Below are positions 57,301 to 63,300 of a DNA stretch of 64,000 nt, piece by piece. The first letter of the stretch is position 1, and every line of letters begins with the position of its first letter. Source of the DNA: Branchiostoma floridae (lineage: Eukaryota; Chordata; Leptocardii; Amphioxiformes; Branchiostomatidae); contig NC_049990.1 of assembly GCF_000003815.2 (NCBI RefSeq), forward strand, positions 14,796,704-14,860,703. Reading direction: 5' to 3'. Both the position numbers and the translations under genes were made by a program. The notes under the pieces were generated by a model, which saw nothing but the letters and a program-made list of their open reading frames with translations, was not told the origin of the DNA and searched no databases.

Positions 57301-60300
57301 ATCAGTGACTCGTCTATTCCTTGACACCGGACTTGACTCTTGGTTCCGCTGTTTGTGTTTTATAGGTGCTGAGTCAGTTTTTCCCAAGTACCGGATCCAT
57401 AGATATCGTGTCTCTGCGAGTGACCCAGATCCTTCCAGGGTAAGTTTGCATGGCGATGTGGAAGTTTTTTGATGTGATCTTGGTATTGATGAAGTGGAGT
57501 GTACAGTTGATAGCCATTCGACTGCATTGCTTACATTCCCAACCTATCATTTAGAGACGTAATTTTTTTCTTCGTGAAGATATGCACGAGTGATGTGGAG
57601 GTAATTTATGTAATCTGTTTGGCAGTTCGACAGCTGCAACTACTACAGTCGACGTTGAGGTAGTGGCCACGACATCCGCATTATCAATCGTCCAAGGAAG
57701 GCTGACAAATATTACCGCACCTGGCCAAATACTTGGCGGCGCCCCTATCATCACTTCACAAGTGGCGTTAACAGGTAAAACTTGCAAGCAAATCTGTTTT
57801 GTCGATGAAAATGGGGGAAGTACAGTTAAGGTTAGAGAGTTCATCATTTGTTGCTCGGCTTTCTTGGTCTCTTTTCTATGATATGCATAAGATGTCAACT
57901 AATTCCCTATTGTCTATTTCAGCTCCACTTTGCAGCGTCCAGGTGGATCTTGTCTTCGTCTTGGATGGTACCGGTAGCGTGGGAGCCACAAACTTTGAGA
58001 GAATGAAGACCTTTGTACAGAAGATGATCAGCGACTTTGAGCTTGGGCCCGAGGCAACTCGCATCGGTGTGGTGGTCTATTCCCACCGGGCATCACTGGA
58101 AATCAGCTTGGATGCATTTGAGGATCAAGAATCACTGCAAGATGCGGTCGCCGGCATCGCATATCCGGGCGGTTACACTCTGACAGGGGCAGCCATCGAC
58201 TACACCACCACCTTTGCCTTCTCTACTAGAAACGGTGCTCGGGACGAAGTGAGGAAAGTAGCCGTCATCTTGACCGATGGAGTGTCATATGATGACCCTG
58301 CGGAGCCGGCTCAGAGTATGCGCAAGGCGGCCATCATCACCTATGCCGTGGGGATCGGAAGCAACCTTGACCGTGACCAGGTGAACGTGATTGCCGGAGT
58401 GCCAGACAACCTTTTTGTATTGGATGACTTCAGCATGCTGGACAACCTACGAACCACCCTGCCCACCCAAGTCTGTGACGGTTAGTATGAAGTTGGATGT
58501 TTCTTGCTTGGTCTACTGCAAGGGTGTTGGCTCCTATCTCATCAATTCTTGTTTTCTTGAAAGGACAATAATCCCGGGCTTTCCTAAATATGTTTGTGTC
58601 CTTCTTTTTACAGCCTCTACTAGTGAACAGATTCTCATCAGAATCGTCATCACATCAGTGCGGTTTGACGTGTCTCTGTTGAACGGCAACTCGACAGCAT
58701 TCCGGGCCCTGTTTGCCCAAATCAACCGTGCCGTAAGTTGTGTCTTGGTCTTGTGTTCGGTTCCTTTGTAGGCGGGCGGAGGACACAAATGCTTAATGTG
58801 TAAGACTCTTCATCTTCTAGATGTGCTTATTTAAAGACTGTTCTTTTACCTTTTCAGTTCATTGGCTTCCTCCCAGGAGTCCCTGGATTTGCCGCACCTC
58901 TGGTGTCTCTCGCACCTGGGTAAGTACGAAGCAGCTTGTGTCTTAGTCGGTTTCATTTCGACAGCTTGTGTCTTTGTCGATCAATCTCTGAGCGATGTGT
59001 TTTTGATGACAGGACATGATTAGTTTTGATCACTCTTGTTGCAAACTTTCAGTCCTGGTGATGATTCCGTGGTGGCCATGTGTTTGGGATCGGTACCAGC
59101 ATTTGCTTCCAACACCGTGAGAACTGGTCTATTGAACGTACCTGCACAGCTCAACAACCTGACTATCGACACGGCCCTCACAAGCGTTGTCGCTGCACGT
59201 AAGTGCATGGTGGTCTTTTTGCCTCAACATGTTGTTTTTGGAGTCTTGTATGTAGCCTTTACCAAACTTGGCAGATGTCATGTAAAGATCCATTGGTAGA
59301 ATTATAGTTAGTTGCTGTTTCAGTATTTTTTATTGAATTCTCTCCATTGAACCGGATCTTCAAAGGTTACGCTTATCTTAAAAACCTTGTCTTCTGTTTG
59401 TGTAGGTACCTCGGTGATTTTCGTCAGACTAGCTGTGAATGCAACCTACACAGCCGAGTATCAAGTTCGTGAGTCTGCCGCATACAACGCCTTGCTTGCT
59501 CAGCTCCAATACCAGGTAAAGTTTTGCTGTTGGTATATTATCTATATGGTCTTTGAGTTTTAGTCAGGGAGAATAGAAGATGAAATTTTGATTTCTGTTG
59601 CATTTCAAGTCCCTTCGCGTGGAAGAAGTTATTGACCTTCTAACAGCCAAGTCATCGATCAGTGACTCGATCGTCTATTCCCTTCACCGGACTTGACTCT
59701 TGGTTCCGCTGTTTGTGTTTTATAGGTGCTGAGTCAGTTTTCCCCAAGTACCGGATCCGTAGATATCGTGTCTCTGCGAGTGACCCAGATCCTTCCAGGG
59801 TAAGTTTGCTTGGCGATGTGGAAGTTTTTTGATGCGATCTTGACCTTGATGAAGTGGAGTGTACATAGGAAGAAGGGACAGTTGATAGCCAATCGACTGC
59901 AATGCTTACATTCCCAACCTATCATTTTGAGACGTAATTTTTTTCCGTGAAGATATGCACGAGTGATGTGGAGGTAATTTATGTAATCTGTTTGGCAGTT
60001 CGACAGCTGCAACTACTACAGTCGACGTTGAGGTAGTGGCCACGACATCCGCATTATCAATCGTCCAAGGAAGGCTGACAAATATTACCGCACCTGGCCA
60101 AATACTTGGCGGCGCCCCTATCATCACTNNNNNNNNNNNNNNNNNNNNNNNNNNNNNNNNNNNNNNNNNNNNNNNNNNNNNNNNNNNNNNNNNNNNNNNN
60201 NNNNNNNNNNNNNNNNNNNNNNNNNNNNNNNNNNNNNNNNNNNNNNNNNNNNNNNNNNNNNNNNNNNNNNNNNNNNNNNNNNNNNNNNNNNNNNNNNNNN

Positions 60301-63300
60301 NNNNNNNNNNNNNNNNNNNNNNNNNNNNNNNNNNNNNNNNGTACCGGTAGCGTGGGAGCCACAAACTTTGAGAGAATGAAGACCTTTGTACAGAAGATGA
60401 TCAGTGACTTTGAGCTTGGACCCGAGGCAACTCGCATCGGTGTGGTGGTCTATTCCCACCGGGCATCACTGGAAATCAACTTGGATGCATTTGAGGATCA
60501 AGAATCACTGCAAGATGCGGTCGCCGGCATCGCATATCCGGGCGGTTACACTCTGACAGGGGCAGCCATCGACTACACCACCACCTTTGCCTTCTCTACT
60601 AGAAACGGTGCTCGGGAAGGAGTGAGGAAAGTAGCCGTCATCTTGACCGATGGAGTGTCATATGATGACCCTGCGGAGCCGGCTCAGAGTATGCGCAAGG
60701 CGGCCATCATTACCTATGCCGTGGGGATCGGAAGCAATCTTGACCGTGATCAGCTTGACATAATTTCTGGATCCCAACATAACCTTTTTGTACTGGATGA
60801 CTTCAGCATGCTCGAAGATCTTAGAAATCAGCTGCCAAAACAAGTTTGCGAAGGTTTGTGTATAGTTCTTGCTGAAATTCTACGCTACTTAATTGAAAGT
60901 GGCAAAGAATGAATTACAATATTTACTACATAATGTATGATACTTCGTACATATGTTTTGAGTACTCTCTAACCCATTAGCGTTGAACTTCGTAAATGTA
61001 TCTTTTAATATCAATCTAGCTATTGAGATTTTTATTTTAGCTAGATTCAGTGGTAGCGAAACAAAATTTTCCTTATTTCTATTCAATATCATTCATTGTT
61101 TTGGTTTGATTGTATACTTAAGATACTAGTATATGGTAGGAATTCAGCCAGATGAAGATTGAGATTACGCTGGAGAAATTCCATCCAAATACAAAACAAC
61201 GCGTTTACTTAGAAAAGTTTTCAAATAAACCCCATGATTAAAATTTTTTTGATAACTCTATCAACAAATACCTAATACATATTATTTCAAAAATATAGTT
61301 ATAATTACAAATGATAGAGCAATCGTTTTCTGATTGAAGTCTTCTTCTTTGTTCAATGTAATGAAACCTGTTTAGTTTTTTCAATCATTTCTCTGCACGA
61401 CAGAGGTCGAACAGCGCTAGAAGAATTTTGCAGCTGTTCATGGCAGCGTGTTATAAAATAGCAGATTCTTTAACCACCACCCCCACCGGCCCCTCTCCCC
61501 CCATTTCTATCTCTAAATATTTAAGGGTATCCCTACCGCTGGTAACCCCCATATGTATTTTCTTCACAGTTGGCTCCAGTTTTGTGTCCATTGTGTCACT
61601 TGTTATCACATCTCGGAGATACAGCGTGGAGCTCCTTAATGCTAATTCTACACTGACTCTTGGTCTGTTTGCTGAGGTCCAGTCTGTTGTAAGTCATATC
61701 ATGGTTTTTGAACTTCTATAGATTTATTGTTGGTCGTATGGTGTACACAGTTACTAGAATTTCGTTAAAAATTGCCATTTCTATAACGTCGTTGCTATTT
61801 CTACTACGTAGGCTACTTCTCCGTTTTATTACCACAATATATCAAACTTGAACCCATCAAAACTTGCCCAACGTTTCATTTCATATTCTTAGATACGCTA
61901 ACTCAACTGTCGTGTATACTTTGTAACGTTATTCCTAACATGTCTTGTTTGGGTTACAGGTGAATTTTCACGATGCTAATGTATGGGCATTTGGGAACAC
62001 GAACTTCTGAGAATGTTTCTTAGACATAATAAACCACGCCAAGTTTATCATGCGTATATACCATGATCAGAGCATAATGGCATGCGCGCGCTGCAGCGTC
62101 TTTCCCTTCTTTCGTTACTCTTCTTTTTCTATTCTATTCTATTGACATGTACTTCCATTTCTTATAAGATACTACTAATATGTCGAAGTGTGAAGTTGCA
62201 ATTGGGGTCCATTGTTATCCATTGCTGTATGTTAGACTAAGAAAGAAATGTTTATCTTTTCTCATGTCTTGTTTTCTGTCATATCTTCACACTCCATAGT
62301 TGAACAATATCAGTAGCAGCACCAACGGGCTCTTGATTTTGCAGCCAGTTTCCTTCATACCTGGGTAAGTATAGAAATTTGTCTTTTTTTACATTTGCCC
62401 AAACAATCCAAGGAACATAGATACATTATGCTAGAAACCTTATAAAAAAACTCTCCTGTTGTTATTGCATGTGCCTTCCAAATACACAACAATGACAAAA
62501 TGTAATACAGTCTTTCAACAACGACAATGTTTTTCCATCCCCATTATAGAAGGAAAAGAGATGAGAAATCCAGATGATTTATTGCCAAGGTTATCCGTTT
62601 ATTAAGTTAAAGACATTTTAGATCAACGGCAAAGAAATATGGATCATGTAGAGTCAATCAATGTTTTAAGCAATGTCATTTTTGGTTTGTAGTTAACTGA
62701 AAACCTCTACCGTATGCAGTTTGTCCTTTTACATGGCAAAACTTGCCTATGTCTTTAATGAATGGATCATTACATCGCAGTAAGATTTTATTTCTGAAGT
62801 TGATGTGCCTGTTTCTGTTCAAAGCTGTTGGGAAAGATAGTCAAATGGTGCATTTTATTCTTAATTTGATTTAATTTCAAAGAATTCAAAATATGCATTA
62901 AGTCTGACTTGATTACATGTCATAGTATAAAACGATGAGACATGATTTCACTGCAATGTTGTGTGCATACAAAATCCCTACTCTAAACTAGCTAGCAACC
63001 AGTGAAGGAATGAACGTTTTACTTCTCGGTCTATTTGTTGAATTCCGATTCAATAATTGTCACTAATATTTCATGCAACAAAGTGTCACTGTTAACGACT
63101 CTTTAATCAATAAAGGCCTTTCGAAGCTGTTGCCGTATCACTGCAACTTGCAGCACAACCATTTGCTGTCAATACCATTGTATCAACTATCACCAACCTT
63201 CCATCAACACTTGGAACCATTCAAATCAATCCATCACTAACAACTATAACAGATGGTGGTAAGTTTATATTCATTGCAACAAAGTAGTTTCATTACCCCT

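Larger units (their letters stand above)
37891..60750 (+). repeat. Tandem array of VWA-SEA-SEA units, about 9.6 copies of about 2.37 kb
   Basis: VWA exons begin at 38186, 41203, 43604, 45993, 48361, 50732, 53097, 55569, 57923 and 60296. Spacing is 2354-2401 once oversized N gaps are discounted. Introns and exons are both nearly identical, so copies arose or were homogenised recently at DNA level. Two broad subtypes exist: U6-U7 and the VWA of U8 have KMKTF and QEALQDAVADIA-type VWAs, and the rest have RMKTF and QESLQDAVAGIA. The left edge lies near exon 37891-38039. The right edge lies inside the last VWA exon near 60710-60760, where identity stops abruptly. Confidence 0.95.

Noticed and set aside
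37891-60750. CRISPR array or satellite DNA
   Set aside because: The period of 2.37 kb, open exons with conserved splice phases and clear VWA/SEA coding show a coding tandem array.
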